Origin: Kiritimatiellales bacterium
Lineage (GTDB): Bacteria > Verrucomicrobiota > Kiritimatiellia > Kiritimatiellales > Tichowtungiaceae
Length of the DNA stretch: 52,500 nucleotides
Direction: 5' to 3'
Assembly: GCA_041656295.1 (NCBI GenBank)
Contig: JBBADV010000004.1
Span: forward strand, 1 to 52,500
In this document: positions 50,877-52,500 of the stretch, in pieces
How the letters are laid out: each line of letters opens with the position of its first letter
Position numbering within the stretch: the stretch's first letter is position 1
Made by a program: the position numbers and the translations under genes
The notes under the pieces: generated by a model
Told to the model about the DNA's origin: nothing
What the model saw: only the letters and a program-made list of their open reading frames with translations
Databases searched by the model: none

Positions 50877-52500
<1,624 letters not shown>

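Overview
The window looks like the chromosome of a glycan-degrading, Gram-negative bacterium of the PVC superphylum, most likely Kiritimatiellota or Lentisphaerota. The grounds are an outer-membrane BamA, lipoprotein and Tat-type signals, PEP-CTERM sorting tails (VPEPATVGILGLGGL then a hydrophobic stretch and RKK), many Gfo/Idh/MocA oxidoreductases, parallel beta-helix enzymes, a GPH sugar symporter and several secreted phosphoesterases. This is inference; the partial 23S rRNA at the right end would settle it. Coding DNA is unusually rich in CCGGCG-type words.

Left part (1-21.5 kb), mostly housekeeping: a B12-binding/radical SAM protein behind a truncated cutA relic; an MFS transporter translationally coupled to a 57-codon ORF; an 820-residue alkaline phosphatase fused to a calcineurin-like phosphoesterase; two Gfo/Idh/MocA dehydrogenases; a LacI regulator; an M20 peptidase whose stop codon overlaps the start of a secreted serpin; a ComM/YifB AAA+ protein; a CsoR-P-type ATPase copper module; trpF-trpB; an azoreductase-like flavoprotein; and queA-tgt for queuosine.

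Middle part (21.5-43.3 kb), all on the minus strand, is the accessory core. A run of nine tightly packed genes (34739 down to 21482) encodes a secreted phosphoesterase, two members of an unrecognised secreted family, a GH110-like beta-helix protein, a GPH symporter, two tandem beta-helix proteins, a metallo-beta-lactamase-fold protein and a phosphoesterase-PQQ-propeller fusion. Upstream lie four more members of the unrecognised family, here called the WNFS family after a shared motif. Two carry PEP-CTERM tails. They are interleaved with further phosphoesterases and one decayed phosphoesterase/WNFS fusion. Six transcription units in this region have the same palindrome, TTTTACGTAAAA (one copy 10 bp), about 75-115 bp upstream of the first start codon. 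I read this as one regulon, perhaps controlled by a LacI-type regulator. It is the best candidate for an undescribed system: a co-regulated phosphoester/glycan scavenging locus built around WNFS proteins.

Right part (43.3-52.5 kb): an AraC regulator divergent from a Gfo/Idh dehydrogenase, a LacI regulator, a phospholipase D-type lipoprotein, bamA, rpmB, lipB, a degraded IS5-type transposase remnant, and the 3' end of an rRNA operon (partial 23S, 5S, strong terminator) on the minus strand. Several small palindromic repeats and one 165-bp inverted-repeat element sit between genes, and one palindromic repeat lies in frame inside the radical SAM gene. No tRNA, CRISPR array or complete insertion sequence was seen.
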